This document shows, one piece after another, positions 6,358 to 15,303 of a stretch of 17,161 nucleotides of DNA. Below the pieces are notes generated by a model that did no database searches, had not been told where the DNA came from, and worked only from the letters and a program-made list of their open reading frames with translations. The stretch is from an uncultured Prevotella sp. (lineage in GTDB: Bacteria; Bacteroidota; Bacteroidia; Bacteroidales; Bacteroidaceae). Location of the stretch: NCBI GenBank assembly GCA_934190685.1, contig CAKPTK010000040.1, positions 1 through 17,161 of the forward strand. Direction: 5' to 3'. The translations under genes were made by a program, and so were the position numbers. Position 1 is the stretch's first letter; every line of letters begins with the position of its first letter.

Positions 6358-8338
6358 TCAGTCGACCAACCGCAGGATGGTGCCGCCCATGGGCTGCATT
6401 TCCACCTTCACCTTCCCACTAATGCCCATTTTCACCCGCTTCACCGCCGAACGGGGCCACAGGCTTTGCTTGTCGGGAGTCTCGCTATAGAGGTCCACGG
6501 TCTTGCCCGCCAGCATGGGCAGCGAAAGGGTGAGCGACAGCTTGCGGTCGGTGCCGTTCAAGCCCGCCACATACCACTGATTTCCATGACGGCGCGCCAA
6601 GACTACATATTTGCCTGGATAGCCGTCGACAAACCGCGTCTCGTCCCAGGTAGTTGGCACGGCCTTGAGGAAGTCTGTCTCGTGTTGGGGCAGTTCGGTG
6701 AGGTTGTTGGGATAGATGGCGATGCACTGTATGCTCGACTGGTTGACGATGGCGGCTGCCATTTCAAACACGTCTGACGTGTAGCGGCGGTGGCGGCTCT
6801 TGTTGTCTTTCGACAGATAGCGGTTCATGATGGTTCCTCCCCAGTCCATCGAGGCTACCGTGTTGCGACAGAAGGGATGCAGGGTCAGTTCGAAGCCCTC
6901 ACGTCGTGCGTGGTGCTCCTGGAAGTAGACGTTCTCCGAGGCGAGCACAGCCTCGCTTGCCACATAGTTGGGATACATGCGCTCCCAACCGCGTGGCAGG
7001 GTGCAGCCATGGAAGATGACTTGCAGGCCGTAGTCGTTGGCGTCGCTCAGGATGTCCTCATAGAGTTGCAGGGTGTGCTGCTTGTCGCCTCCGAAGAAGT
7101 CCACCTTGATGCCCTTCACCCCGATGCGCTTCATCCATGCCATCTCCTTCTTGCGCGCCACGGCGGTGTTCATGCAGTTGTGCGGTCCCTGAGGGGCGTC
7201 GTTGGCGATGCCGTTGCTGTTGTACCAAAGCATGAGGTGAACGCCCTTCTCCTGGGCATAACGGCTCAGTTCCTCCAACTTTTCGCGCCCCATCTGCACA
7301 TCCCAGAGGGCATCGACGAGCACATACTCATAGCCCATGGTGGCGGCAAGGTCGACAAACTGCTTTTGGTCGCGATAGTTGGCGGAGTTGTCCTGCCATA
7401 CGAGCCAACTCCAGGTGTAGCGTCCCGGACGATAGTTTTCCGAGGGTTCATACTGTGGCTTCACCACATCCCACGCCACGGTAGTCTCGACCAGGGGGGG
7501 GCAGGGTCTCGCCCACGGTGATGGTGCGCCAAGGGGTTGCGCCCGGCAGGGCGAACACGCCGTCGGCAGATCCTTGTCCATCACTCTCCTCCTTCATCGG
7601 GAGAGCTATCTGGTAGCCTTCACCCTCGCGATAATCGGCGAGCCGGCAACCGGGATAGTTGCCGTGGGTGCCCGTTTCGCTGACCAGCACCCATCCCTCG
7701 TTGCCCACATGGAACAGGCACGGGAAGGTGTAGCCCCTTCCGTATTTGGAGCGTTGTGCCATCGGAGCGTCGGGTTGGTATTCCTCCTCATAGCTCGGCT
7801 TGGTGCGTTTCCATCCCACCATGGGGTCTGACTGCGGACAAATAAAGGTGGTTGTCTGGATGGGAAGATTGAAGGCGGTCTTCTCCTCCCTGATGATAAT
7901 GTGGCGGTTGTCGCCCCGCTGCGTGAACGAATAGCGGAACGCCACGTCATGGTCGGATACATTGAAGGTGACGGTCATGGGATATTTCCGAGCGTTGACA
8001 TAGGTGACGCTCATCTGGTTGGCGTGATAGTCCACGTGCGACACTTTCGATGTGCGCAGCGAATAGGAATCGTTGACGACATTCGTCCGCACGCCTTGGT
8101 AGGTCAAGCCTGTGGAAAAATCGCCCAAATTGCTCACCACCCCCATCCTCGAGGGGTTCATCATGCGGTGTCCGTCGTAGTCGACGGTGTAGTAGAGTTG
8201 TCCGTCCCGGTCCTCGGCGGTCACTTTCAGTTTGCCGTCAGGAGAGGTTACGCTATTGGTTTCCGCCCAGAGAGCGGGTGTTGCAGAGGTGAACAGCAGG
8301 GAGACAAGAGCGGCCCACTTGTTGAATATTCCTGTCAT
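6358..8338 (-). pseudogene. GH97 family glycosidase, frameshifted at a G/C homopolymer
   Basis: Two minus-strand frames encode one GH97 enzyme. The upstream part runs from ATG at 8338 (signal peptide MTGIFNKWAALVSLLF, cleavage near LWA; an ATG at 8365 is also possible) to a GETLPP motif. The downstream part resumes with LVETTVAWDVV. The break is at 7494-7501, a run of eight G on the plus strand; seven would restore a continuous 659-residue protein of normal length. In that restored numbering, GIKVDFFGGDKQ (409-420) puts Asp413 where retaining GH97 enzymes have the nucleophile, and ASEAVLASE (460-468) holds the likely acid/base Glu468. This points to a retaining alpha-galactosidase or beta-L-arabinopyranosidase rather than the inverting SusB type. 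The fault may be a sequencing or assembly error, a recent mutation or slippage. It is the first gene of the minus-strand cluster. Confidence 0.88.
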
Positions 8339-8391
8339 AATAGTTGTAAGTTTGATGTCGTTCATTGGTTTAGGAGGGGCAGTCGAACGCT

Positions 8392-8480
8392 GCCTATCTT
8401 ATGCAAAGATAGTGCAAGCGAGCGCAAAGAAAGCCTGCTTTCAGTTTGCCGAGTGCAGCCTATCTTATGCAAAGGTAGTG
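8392..8480. repeat. 89-bp palindromic intergenic element with promoter-like direct-repeat ends
   Basis: This lies in the 320-bp gene-free gap 8339-8658. The two ends (8392-8414 and 8458-8480) are 23-bp direct repeats differing at one base. The first contains the perfect inverted repeat CTATCTTATGCAAAGATAG. The middle is an imperfect inverted repeat centred on GAAAGCCTGCTTTC (8428-8441), flanked by related arms GCAAGCGAG and CCGAGTGC. Each end carries, on the minus strand, a TAnnTTTG box: TATCTTTG (8411-8404) and TACCTTTG (8477-8470), both pointing at the GH97 gene. From memory, similar elements recur between genes in Prevotella. It looks like a mobile or repetitive palindromic unit that also supplies promoter boxes. 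Confidence 0.6.
8404..8411 (-). promoter_or_regulatory. Candidate -7 box for the GH97 gene (proximal copy)
   Basis: TATCTTTG on the minus strand, followed by GC, fits TAnnTTTG and lies 66 bp before the preferred GH97 start. No good TTTG -33 box is present at the usual 19-bp spacing. A second copy, TACCTTTG, lies 66 bp further upstream (8477-8470). Either or both could drive the carbohydrate cluster. Confidence 0.4.
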
Positions 8481-8573
8481 AAAACCCTGTCCTTTCACGC
8501 CACAAAAGGAGGAAAAAATAAGATTGACGGGAAAAAAAGAACGGGAACCGCCTTCTCTGCGAGGAATTTCCCG

Positions 8574-8601
8574 AAAACAAAAAAAGTGGAGCAAGCTCCA
8601 C
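8574..8601 (-). terminator. Rho-independent terminator of clpB
   Basis: Read on the minus strand, GTGGAGC (8601-8595) and GCTCCAC (8592-8586) form a 7-bp stem followed by a run of seven T, then GTTTT. It begins 58 bp after the clpB stop. A second short hairpin, CACGC/GCGTG (8599-8603/8608-8612), adjoins it upstream. Confidence 0.85.
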
Positions 8602-8658
8602 GCTTATGCGTGAAAACCTGTTCCACTTGATCGATATGTATTCTTGATTTGTTGATCC

Positions 8659-11247
8659 TTAGTTTCTGAACACCAATCCATTGCCGTTGGCATCGATGGT
8701 GATGGGCTGCTCGCGGTTCACCTCTCCGGCGAGGATTCTCTTGGAGAGATCGTTGAGCACCAAGCGCTGGATGGCTCTCTTCACAGGACGGGCACCGAAC
8801 TCTGGATCGTAGCCAGCGTCAGCCAAGCAGTTGACGGCTGCGTCGGTCACACGAAGGGTGAAGCCCTGTGGCTCAAGCATTTTCTTGACGGCGTTCATCT
8901 GAAGGGTCACCACCTGGGCAATCTCCTTCTTGGTGAGCGGCAAGAACATAATGGTCTCGTCGATACGGTTGAGAAACTCCGGACGGATGGTCTTCTTGAG
9001 CATCTCCATCACCTTCGTCTTGGTTTCGCCGACGATGGCGTCATGATTCTCGGGAGTGATCTTCTCAAACTCCTGTTGGATATACTGGCTACCCAAATTG
9101 GAGGTCATGATGATGATAGTGTTCTTGAAGTTGACCGTACGCCCCTTGTTGTCGGTCAGGCGGCCGTCGTCGAGCACCTGCAAGAGGATGTTGAACACAT
9201 CGGGATGCGCCTTCTCGATTTCATCGAAGAGCACCACACTGTATGGTTTGCGGCGCACAGCCTCGGTGAGCTGTCCACCCTCATCGTAGCCCACATAGCC
9301 TGGAGGCGCTCCGATAAGACGGGAGACACTGAACTTCTCTTGATACTCGCTCATATCAATTCGGGTCATCATCGACTCGTCATTGAACAGATAGTCTGCC
9401 AAAGCCTTGGCAAGCTCGGTCTTACCCACACCGGTGGTTCCAAGGAAGATGAACGAGGCGATAGGACGCTTCGGGTCTTGCAATCCTGCACGTGAACGGC
9501 GCACAGCGTCACTCACAGCCGTGATGGCCTCGTCTTGTCCGATGACACGCTTGTGGAGTTCCTCCTCCAAGTGGAGCAGTTTCTCACGCTCGCTCTGCAT
9601 CATACGGGTGACAGGTATGCCTGTCCAGCGGCTCACCACTTCGGCGATATCGTCTGCCGTCACCTCCTCACGCACCATGGCGGCACCGCCCTGAGTGTTC
9701 TTGAGTTGGTCTTGTATCTTCTTGATGTCGTCCTCGAGGCCCTTGAGTTTGCTGTAGCGTATCTCAGCCACACGCTCATAGTTGCCCTCGCGCTCGGCAC
9801 GTTCAGCCTCAAACTTCAGATTCTCCATCTGCTGCTTGTCTTGCTGAATCTTGTTGACCAGCGCCTTCTCGCTCTCCCATTTGCCGCGGAAGCTCTTCTC
9901 CTGGTCTTTGAGTTCGGCTATCTCCTTGTCGAGTTGCTCAATCTTGGGTTGGTCGTTCTCCCGCTTGATGGCCTCGCGCTCTATTTCAAGTTGTTTAAGC
10001 TTTCGGGTAATCTCGTCAAGTTCCTCCGGAACGGAGTCGCGCTCCATACGCAACTTGGCGGCAGCCTCATCCATGAGGTCAATGGCCTTGTCGGGAAGGA
10101 AACGGTCGGAGATATAACGCTCTGAGAGTTTCACGGCGGCGATACAAGCATCGTCCTGAATACGCACCTTGTGGTGGTTCTCATAGCGTTCCTTCAGACC
10201 ACGGAGAATGGAGACGGCGCTCAGTTCGTCAGGCTCGTCGACCATGACGGTCTGGAACCTACGCTCCAATGCCTTGTCCTTCTCAAAGTATTTCTGATAC
10301 TCGTTGAGGGTCGTGGCACCGATAGATCTCAGTTCGCCACGAGCAAGAGCAGGCTTCAAGATGTTGGCGGCATCCATGGCGCCCTCACCGCCACCGGCAC
10401 CCACAAGGGTATGGATTTCATCGATGAAGAGGATGATGCGGCCCTCGGAGTTGGTCACCTCCTTGATGACGCTCTTCAAACGCTCCTCAAACTCACCTTT
10501 ATATTTGGCACCTGCCACCAAAGCACCCATGTCGAGAGAATAGAGTTGCTTGTCTTTCAAGTTTTCGGGCACATCACCGCGCACGATACGCTCAGCAAGT
10601 CCCTCCACGATGGCGGTCTTACCCACACCAGGCTCACCTATCAAGATAGGGTTGTTCTTGGTGCGTCGGCTCAGAATCTGCAGCACACGACGAATCTCTT
10701 CGTCACGGCCGATGACCGGGTCGAGCTTTCCCTGCCGGGCCTGCTCCACCAGATTCTTGGCATATTTCTCCAAACTCTGGTAGTTGTCGTCGGCACTCTG
10801 CGATTTCACGCTCTGTCCCTGGCGCAATTCCTGCACGGCTTTGAGCATCTCGTTCTCCGTGGCGCCGGCATCCTTGAGGATTCGGCTTGCGGTGGAATTG
10901 ACGTTGAGCAAGGCAAGCAGAATGGGTTCCACGGAGACGAACTCGTCGCCCATCTTCTGTGAATAGTCCACTGCCTTCTGGAGCACGGTGTTGGCGTCGT
11001 TGCTCAAATAGGGCTGTCCACCAGCCACCTTGGACAAATGCGCGATTTCGCTGTCCACGAGTTGCTCTATCTGCATGGCATTCATGCCAAGTTTTTGGAA
11101 GAGGTAGCCTGCCACGTCCTTGCCTTTTGTCATCACGCCCTTGAGCAGATGCACTGGCTCAATGGCTTGCTGGCCTCCGGCCTGGGCTGTGTTGATGGCT
11201 TCCTGCACCACCTCTTGCGCCTTGATTGTAAATTTGTCGAATGTCAT
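8659..11247 (-). CDS. clpB: ClpB disaggregase (Hsp100 AAA+ ATPase)
   Basis: An 862-residue cytosolic ATP-dependent chaperone that works with DnaK to dissolve heat-induced protein aggregates. Length is that of full ClpB. Seen in order: Clp N-domain repeats (residues 1-145); first AAA+ domain with Walker A GEPGVGKT (204-211) and Walker B ILFIDE (272-277), pore loop [10 protein letters not shown] (249-258); the long charged middle coiled coil (about 400-525) that distinguishes ClpB from ClpA/ClpC; second AAA+ domain with Walker A GTTGVGKT (603-610), pore loop GYVGYDEGG (650-658) and Walker B VVLFDE (671-676); C-terminal domain with the sensor-2 region [13 protein letters not shown] at 11247 is preferred because it starts the canonical MTFDKFT N-terminus; the frame upstream is leader. 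The gene is monocistronic, divergent from etfB, with its own terminator. Confidence 0.98.
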   Translation of the reverse strand: MTFDKFTIKAQEVVQEAINTAQAGGQQAIEPVHLLKGVMTKGKDVAGYLFQKLGMNAMQIEQLVDSEIAHLSKVAGGQPYLSNDANTVLQKAVDYSQKMGDEFVSVEPILLALLNVNSTASRILKDAGATENEMLKAVQELRQGQSVKSQSADDNYQSLEKYAKNLVEQARQGKLDPVIGRDEEIRRVLQILSRRTKNNPILIGEPGVGKTAIVEGLAERIVRGDVPENLKDKQLYSLDMGALVAGAKYKGEFEERLKSVIKEVTNSEGRIILFIDEIHTLVGAGGGEGAMDAANILKPALARGELRSIGATTLNEYQKYFEKDKALERRFQTVMVDEPDELSAVSILRGLKERYENHHKVRIQDDACIAAVKLSERYISDRFLPDKAIDLMDEAAAKLRMERDSVPEELDEITRKLKQLEIEREAIKRENDQPKIEQLDKEIAELKDQEKSFRGKWESEKALVNKIQQDKQQMENLKFEAERAEREGNYERVAEIRYSKLKGLEDDIKKIQDQLKNTQGGAAMVREEVTADDIAEVVSRWTGIPVTRMMQSEREKLLHLEEELHKRVIGQDEAITAVSDAVRRSRAGLQDPKRPIASFIFLGTTGVGKTELAKALADYLFNDESMMTRIDMSEYQEKFSVSRLIGAPPGYVGYDEGGQLTEAVRRKPYSVVLFDEIEKAHPDVFNILLQVLDDGRLTDNKGRTVNFKNTIIIMTSNLGSQYIQQEFEKITPENHDAIVGETKTKVMEMLKKTIRPEFLNRIDETIMFLPLTKKEIAQVVTLQMNAVKKMLEPQGFTLRVTDAAVNCLADAGYDPEFGARPVKRAIQRLVLNDLSKRILAGEVNREQPITIDANGNGLVFRN

Positions 11248-11351
11248 ATTGTTGTTCTCCTTTCTTGTTTTTCGTTCTGTAAATGTGTTAGGGTTGAATC
11301 CGTTTCCGGGTTCGCTATCCTTCTCCTCAAAACGCATGCCGTTGGCTATAG

Positions 11352-11388
11352 GTCTGACAATCAGTCAGTCAGACAGGACAATCTGACA
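11352..11388. promoter_or_regulatory. Cluster of TGTCAGA/TCTGACA motifs upstream of clpB (putative stress operator)
   Basis: About 105-140 bp before the clpB start lies GTCTGAC (11352-11358) and GTCAGAC (11368-11374), a perfect 7-bp inverted repeat with a 9-bp spacer. A further ATCTGACA (11381-11388) follows, with extra GTCAG/GACA units between. No CIRCE element and no standard TAnnTTTG box for clpB was seen, so this cluster is the best candidate for heat-shock control. No binding protein can be named. Confidence 0.4.
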
Positions 11389-11462
11389 CAGAGGCTCTTA
11401 CAACCCGATTACCGAAAAAGCGTATGAACAAGCAGTAAAAATGAACAAAAGCTAACAAATTC

Positions 11463-11493
11463 TTTGTGGAGCGGCAAAAAGTTTGTATTTTTG
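11463..11493 (+). promoter_or_regulatory. Bacteroidetes promoter of the etfB-etfA-acyl-CoA dehydrogenase operon
   Basis: TTTG (11463-11466), a 19-bp spacer and TATTTTTG (11486-11493) match the TTTG-N19-TAnnTTTG pattern. Transcription would begin near 11500, which rules out the in-frame ATG at 11466 and supports ATG at 11523 for etfB. Confidence 0.75.
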
Positions 11494-11522
11494 CCGTCAA
11501 TTACATCATAACACTAATCAAT

Positions 11523-12392
11523 ATGAGTTTGAAAATCGTTGTACTTGCCAAGCAAGTACCTGACACAAGAAATGTGGGCAAGGACGCCATGACAGCCGAG
11601 GGCACCGTGAACCGCGCCGCCCTGCCCGCCATTTTTAATCCAGAAGACTTAAACGCACTTGAACAGGCTCTGCGACTGAAAGAGCAGAACCCGGGTTCAA
11701 CAGTTGGAATACTCACCATGGGACCTCCACGCGCAGCCGAAATCATCCGCCAGGGACTCTATCGTGGAGCCGACACTGGCTGGTTGCTCACCGACCGTCT
11801 CTTTGCCGGTGCCGACACCCTCGCCACCTCCTATGCACTCGCCACAGCCATCAAGAAAATCGGTGATGTGGATGTGGTCATCGGCGGTCGTCAGGCCATC
11901 GACGGCGACACCGCACAGGTAGGCCCTCAGGTGGCACAGAAGTTGGGGCTCTCCCAGGTGACCTACGCTGAGGAAATCGAGAAATGCGAGAACGGAAAGC
12001 TCACCATCCGCCGCCATATCGACGGTGGTGTGGAAACCGTCGAGGCTCCCATGCCTGTGGTGGTGACCGTGAACGGAAGTGCCGCTCCCTGCCGCCCTTG
12101 CAACGCCAAACTGGTGATGAAATACAAGCGTGCCACGGCTCCCCTGGAGCGTCAGGCTGAGAATCCCTACAACTATCTGTATGAGGAGCGCCCTTATCTG
12201 ACCCTGAACCAATGGTCGGTGGCAGATGTCGACGGCGACCCACAACAGTGCGGACTCTCCGGTTCGCCCACCAAGGTGAAGGCGGTGAAGAACATCGTGT
12301 TCCAGGCCAAGGAGAGCAAGACGCTTACCGCCAGCGACGCTGACGTGGAGGGACTGATAAAGGAATTGTTGGACGAAAAGATTATTGGATAG
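11523..12392 (+). CDS. etfB: Electron transfer flavoprotein subunit beta
   Basis: A 289-residue protein that pairs with EtfA to carry electrons between acyl-CoA dehydrogenase flavin and a downstream acceptor. Seen: N-terminal IVVLAKQVPDT; TMGPPRAAEIIRQGL (65-79); DRLFAGADTLATSYALA (91-107); GRQAIDGDTAQVGPQVA (122-138); VEAPMPVVVTVNGSA (173-187). The DR.FAGADT.ATS segment resembles the loop of electron-bifurcating EtfB proteins such as those of Clostridium and Acidaminococcus, rather than mitochondrial or respiratory EtfB. The usual PRYxxLPxIMKAKKK signature of respiratory EtfB is replaced by CRPCNAKLVMKYKRA. ATG at 11523 is preferred because the promoter lies just upstream. It is the first gene of a three-gene operon, with a 6-bp gap to etfA. 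Confidence 0.95.
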   Translation: MSLKIVVLAKQVPDTRNVGKDAMTAEGTVNRAALPAIFNPEDLNALEQALRLKEQNPGSTVGILTMGPPRAAEIIRQGLYRGADTGWLLTDRLFAGADTLATSYALATAIKKIGDVDVVIGGRQAIDGDTAQVGPQVAQKLGLSQVTYAEEIEKCENGKLTIRRHIDGGVETVEAPMPVVVTVNGSAAPCRPCNAKLVMKYKRATAPLERQAENPYNYLYEERPYLTLNQWSVADVDGDPQQCGLSGSPTKVKAVKNIVFQAKESKTLTASDADVEGLIKELLDEKIIG

Positions 12393-12398
12393 GAAGAT

Positions 12399-13421
12399 AT
12401 GAACAACGTATTCGTATATTGCGAGATCGAGGGCACTACCGTTGCCGAAGTATCTCAGGAGCTGCTCACCAAGGGCCGCAAACTCGCCAACCAACTGGGC
12501 GTGCAACTCAACGCCATCGTTGCCGGAACAGGCATCAAGGGCAAGGTGGAAGCACAGATTCTTCCATACGGTGTGGACAAACTCTTCGTGTTCGACGGCG
12601 AGGGACTCTTCCCTTACACCTCGGCACCACACACAGACATATTGGTGAACTTATTTAAAGAGGAGAAACCGCAGATTTGCCTGATGGGCGCCACGGTCAT
12701 CGGCCGCGACCTCGGTCCACGTGTCTCTTCCTCGCTCACCAGCGGACTGACCGCCGACTGTACCCAACTCGAAATCGGCGACTATGACGACAAGAAGACA
12801 GGCAAACACTATGATGGCCTGCTCTACCAGATCCGTCCTGCCTTCGGCGGAAACATCGTCGCCACCATCGTCAACCCAGACCATCGCCCACAAATGGCAA
12901 CCGTCAGAAGCGGCGTGATGCAGAAGGCGCTCTACGACGGAAAGGCAGAAGAGGAAGTGGTCTATCCTGACGTGAACAAATATGTGCCTGCAGAGGACTA
13001 CGTGGTCAAAGTGCTCGACCGCCATGTGGAAGCCGCCAAGCACAACCTCAAGGGTGCACCCATTGTGGTGGCTGGAGGCTACGGCGTGGGCAGCAAAGAG
13101 GGTTTCGACATGCTGTTCCAGTTGGCCAAGGAACTTCACGGAGAAGTGGGTGCCTCACGTGCGGCTGTAGACGCAGGATGGGTGGACCACGACCGTCAGA
13201 TCGGACAGACAGGCGTCACCGTACACCCCAAGGTGTATATAGCCTGCGGCATCTCCGGACAGATCCAGCACATTGCCGGCATGCAGGACTCGGGCATCAT
13301 CATCTCCATCAACAGTGACCCCGACGCACCTATCAACAAAATCGCCGACTACGTGATTACAGGCACTGTGGAAGAAGTGGTGCCGAAACTCATCAAGTAC
13401 TACAAACAGAATTCAAAGTAA
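12399..13421 (+). CDS. etfA: Electron transfer flavoprotein subunit alpha
   Basis: A 340-residue FAD-binding subunit of the ETF heterodimer. The N-terminal half (about 1-190) has the alpha/beta ETF fold. The C-terminal half carries the FAD-binding signatures: [11 protein letters not shown] (251-261), [18 protein letters not shown] (267-284), [13 protein letters not shown] (286-298) and [15 protein letters not shown] (304-318). Length is typical and no N-terminal ferredoxin domain is present. It starts 6 bp after etfB and ends 6 bp before the acyl-CoA dehydrogenase, so the three are one transcription unit and presumably one functional complex in the cytoplasm. Confidence 0.97.
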   Translation: MNNVFVYCEIEGTTVAEVSQELLTKGRKLANQLGVQLNAIVAGTGIKGKVEAQILPYGVDKLFVFDGEGLFPYTSAPHTDILVNLFKEEKPQICLMGATVIGRDLGPRVSSSLTSGLTADCTQLEIGDYDDKKTGKHYDGLLYQIRPAFGGNIVATIVNPDHRPQMATVRSGVMQKALYDGKAEEEVVYPDVNKYVPAEDYVVKVLDRHVEAAKHNLKGAPIVVAGGYGVGSKEGFDMLFQLAKELHGEVGASRAAVDAGWVDHDRQIGQTGVTVHPKVYIACGISGQIQHIAGMQDSGIIISINSDPDAPINKIADYVITGTVEEVVPKLIKYYKQNSK

Positions 13422-13427
13422 AAGAAA

Positions 13428-15161
13428 ATGGCAAACTATTATACAGACCAACCTGCATTCGACTTCTATCTCAACCATCCCGAGATGAAGCGTATCGTTG
13501 AACTCAAGGAGCGCAACTTCGCAGACAAAGACACCTATGCCGACGCACCTGTCGACTTCGACGACGCCATCGAGAACTACAAACGCGTGCTCGACATCAC
13601 CGGCGACATCGCCGCCAACATCATCGAGCCTAACGCCGAGGACGTGGACCAGGAAGGACCACACCTCGTGGACGGCCGTATGCACTACGCCAGCAAAACT
13701 TATGAAAACATCGACGCCACACGCAAGGCGGGACTCTGGGGCATCTCCATGCCTCGCCGCTACGGCGGTCTCAACATGCCTATCACCCCCTACTCCATGG
13801 CCTCTGAGATTGTGTCACAAGCCGACGCTGGCTTCCAGAACATCTGGTCGCTCCAAGACTGTATCGAGACGCTCTATGAGTTTGGCGACGAGGAGCAGCG
13901 CAAGAAATATATTCCCCGTGTTTGTGCCGGCGAGACCATGAGTATGGACCTCACCGAGCCTGACGCCGGTTCCGACCTGCAGCGAGTGATGCTCAAAGCC
14001 ACCTACAGCGAGGAGGACAAATGCTGGTATCTGAACGGTGTGAAGCGCTTCATCACCAATGGTGACTCTGACATCCACCTCGTGCTCGCCCGCTCAGAAG
14101 AGGGCACACACGACGGCCGCGGACTCTCCATGTTCATCTATGACAAGCGCGATGGCGGCGTCACTGTCAGACACATCGAGAACAAGCTCGGTATCCACGG
14201 ATCGCCTACTTGCGAGTTGGTCTACAAAAATGCCAAGGCTGAACTTTGCGGCAACACCCGCATGGGACTCATAAAATATGTGATGGCCCTGATGAACGGT
14301 GCCCGACTCGGCATCGCCGCCCAGTCTGTGGGTGTCAGCCAAGCTGCCTACAACGAGGGTCTGGCCTATGCCAAGGAGCGCAAGCAGTTTGATACAGCCA
14401 TCGTCAAGTTCCCGGCTGTCTACGACATGCTCTCCCGCATGAAGGCAAAACTCGACGCCGGCCGTTCCATCCTTTACCAGACAGCCCGCTTCGTCGACAT
14501 CTACAAGGCACTCGACGACATCGCCCGCGAGCGCAAGCTCACACCCGAGGAACGTCAGGAACAGAAGAAATACAGCCGCTTGGCTGATGCCTTCACACCG
14601 CTCGCCAAAGGTATGAACTCGGAGTATGCCAACCAAAACTCCTACGACGCCATCCAGATTCATGGTGGTTCCGGCTTCATCATGGAATATAAGAGCCAGC
14701 GCCTCTACCGCGACGCACGCATCTTCTCCATCTACGAGGGCACCACACAGCTCCAAGTGGTGGCAGCCATCCGCTACATCACCAACGGCACCTATCTCAA
14801 CATCATCAAGGATATGCTCGGAAGAGAGGTGAGCGAGAGTCTGAAAGGTCTCAAGCCACGCATCGAGAAGATGGTTGAGAAATATGAGGAAGTGCTCGAG
14901 GAAGTAAAGGCCGAGGGCAACCAGGAGAAGCAAGACTTCGTGGCACGCCGCCTCTACGAGATGACTGCCGACATCATCATGTCGCTGCTCATCACCGAGG
15001 ACGCCACCCGTGCTCCCGAACTCTTCGAGAAGAGCGCCAATGTCTATGTGCGCCATGCCGAGGCTGAGGTGGCCGCCCACTATGATTTCGTCAAGAACTT
15101 CAAAGCTGAAGACCTGGCTTACTACCGCCAAGTCGAGGCTGAAACCAACGGTGCTGAATAA
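13428..15161 (+). CDS. Acyl-CoA dehydrogenase with C-terminal extension
   Basis: A 577-residue flavoprotein that oxidises an acyl-CoA to the trans-2-enoyl-CoA (or works in reverse as a reductase), exchanging electrons with the EtfAB encoded just upstream. Seen: N-terminal helical domain with GLWGISMPRRYGGLN (102-116); the flavin/substrate strand TEPDAGSD (176-183); GARLGIAAQSVG (291-302); KERKQFDTAIVKFPA (316-330); QIHGGSGF (410-417); and IYEGTTQLQ (435-443), where Glu437 sits at the catalytic-base position of short/medium-chain enzymes. Classical enzymes are about 380 residues. The extra length lies in a roughly 60-residue leader and about 120 residues after the catalytic Glu, as in long Bacteroidetes members with the ACAD C-terminal domain. 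No thiolase or enoyl-CoA hydratase is nearby, so the physiological acyl substrate is unknown. Confidence 0.95.
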   Translation: MANYYTDQPAFDFYLNHPEMKRIVELKERNFADKDTYADAPVDFDDAIENYKRVLDITGDIAANIIEPNAEDVDQEGPHLVDGRMHYASKTYENIDATRKAGLWGISMPRRYGGLNMPITPYSMASEIVSQADAGFQNIWSLQDCIETLYEFGDEEQRKKYIPRVCAGETMSMDLTEPDAGSDLQRVMLKATYSEEDKCWYLNGVKRFITNGDSDIHLVLARSEEGTHDGRGLSMFIYDKRDGGVTVRHIENKLGIHGSPTCELVYKNAKAELCGNTRMGLIKYVMALMNGARLGIAAQSVGVSQAAYNEGLAYAKERKQFDTAIVKFPAVYDMLSRMKAKLDAGRSILYQTARFVDIYKALDDIARERKLTPEERQEQKKYSRLADAFTPLAKGMNSEYANQNSYDAIQIHGGSGFIMEYKSQRLYRDARIFSIYEGTTQLQVVAAIRYITNGTYLNIIKDMLGREVSESLKGLKPRIEKMVEKYEEVLEEVKAEGNQEKQDFVARRLYEMTADIIMSLLITEDATRAPELFEKSANVYVRHAEAEVAAHYDFVKNFKAEDLAYYRQVEAETNGAE

Positions 15162-15185
15162 TCACTGATGGTATAGGAACAGAAT

Positions 15186-15231
15186 ACTCCCGCTAAAGTT
15201 CAAGAAAGAACAAGGCGGGAGTTTTTATTTC
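15186..15231 (+). terminator. Rho-independent terminator of the etf operon
   Basis: ACTCCCGC (15186-15193) pairs with GCGGGAGT (15215-15222); an inner GTTC/GAAC pair extends the stem, and TTTTATTT follows. It begins 25 bp after the acyl-CoA dehydrogenase stop. Confidence 0.88.
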
Positions 15232-15270
15232 ACACTAACTCTACATAAATTAGGCGGCATCTCAACAATA

Positions 15271-15303
15271 AAAATAAAAGGGAACAAGTTCCGCTTTTAT
15301 TTT
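15271..15303. terminator. Second hairpin, overlapping the fhs -33 box
   Basis: AAAATAAAAG (15271-15280) pairs with CTTTTATTTT (15294-15303) around a GGAAC/GTTCC core, with one bulged base. With an A-rich 5' arm and T-rich 3' arm it resembles a bidirectional terminator. Its last bases are also part of the TTTG -33 element of fhs. Confidence 0.55.

Noticed and set aside
7448..7584. Overlapping GH97 frames read as two separate genes
   Set aside because: The two products are consecutive parts of one family; neither alone is a complete GH97 enzyme and the junction lies in a homopolymer, so they are one broken gene.
8521..8625. Possible small RNA gene in the gap beside clpB
   Set aside because: The hairpins are adequately explained as the clpB terminator, and no separate promoter pointing into them was found.
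11248..11522. CIRCE element or other HrcA-type operator upstream of clpB
   Set aside because: No TTAGCACTC-N9-GAGTGCTAA-like inverted repeat is present in the divergent region.
14094..15131. Minus-strand open frame of 345 codons
   Set aside because: Antisense shadow of the acyl-CoA dehydrogenase gene; no domain, no promoter and atypical Leu/His/Val-rich composition.
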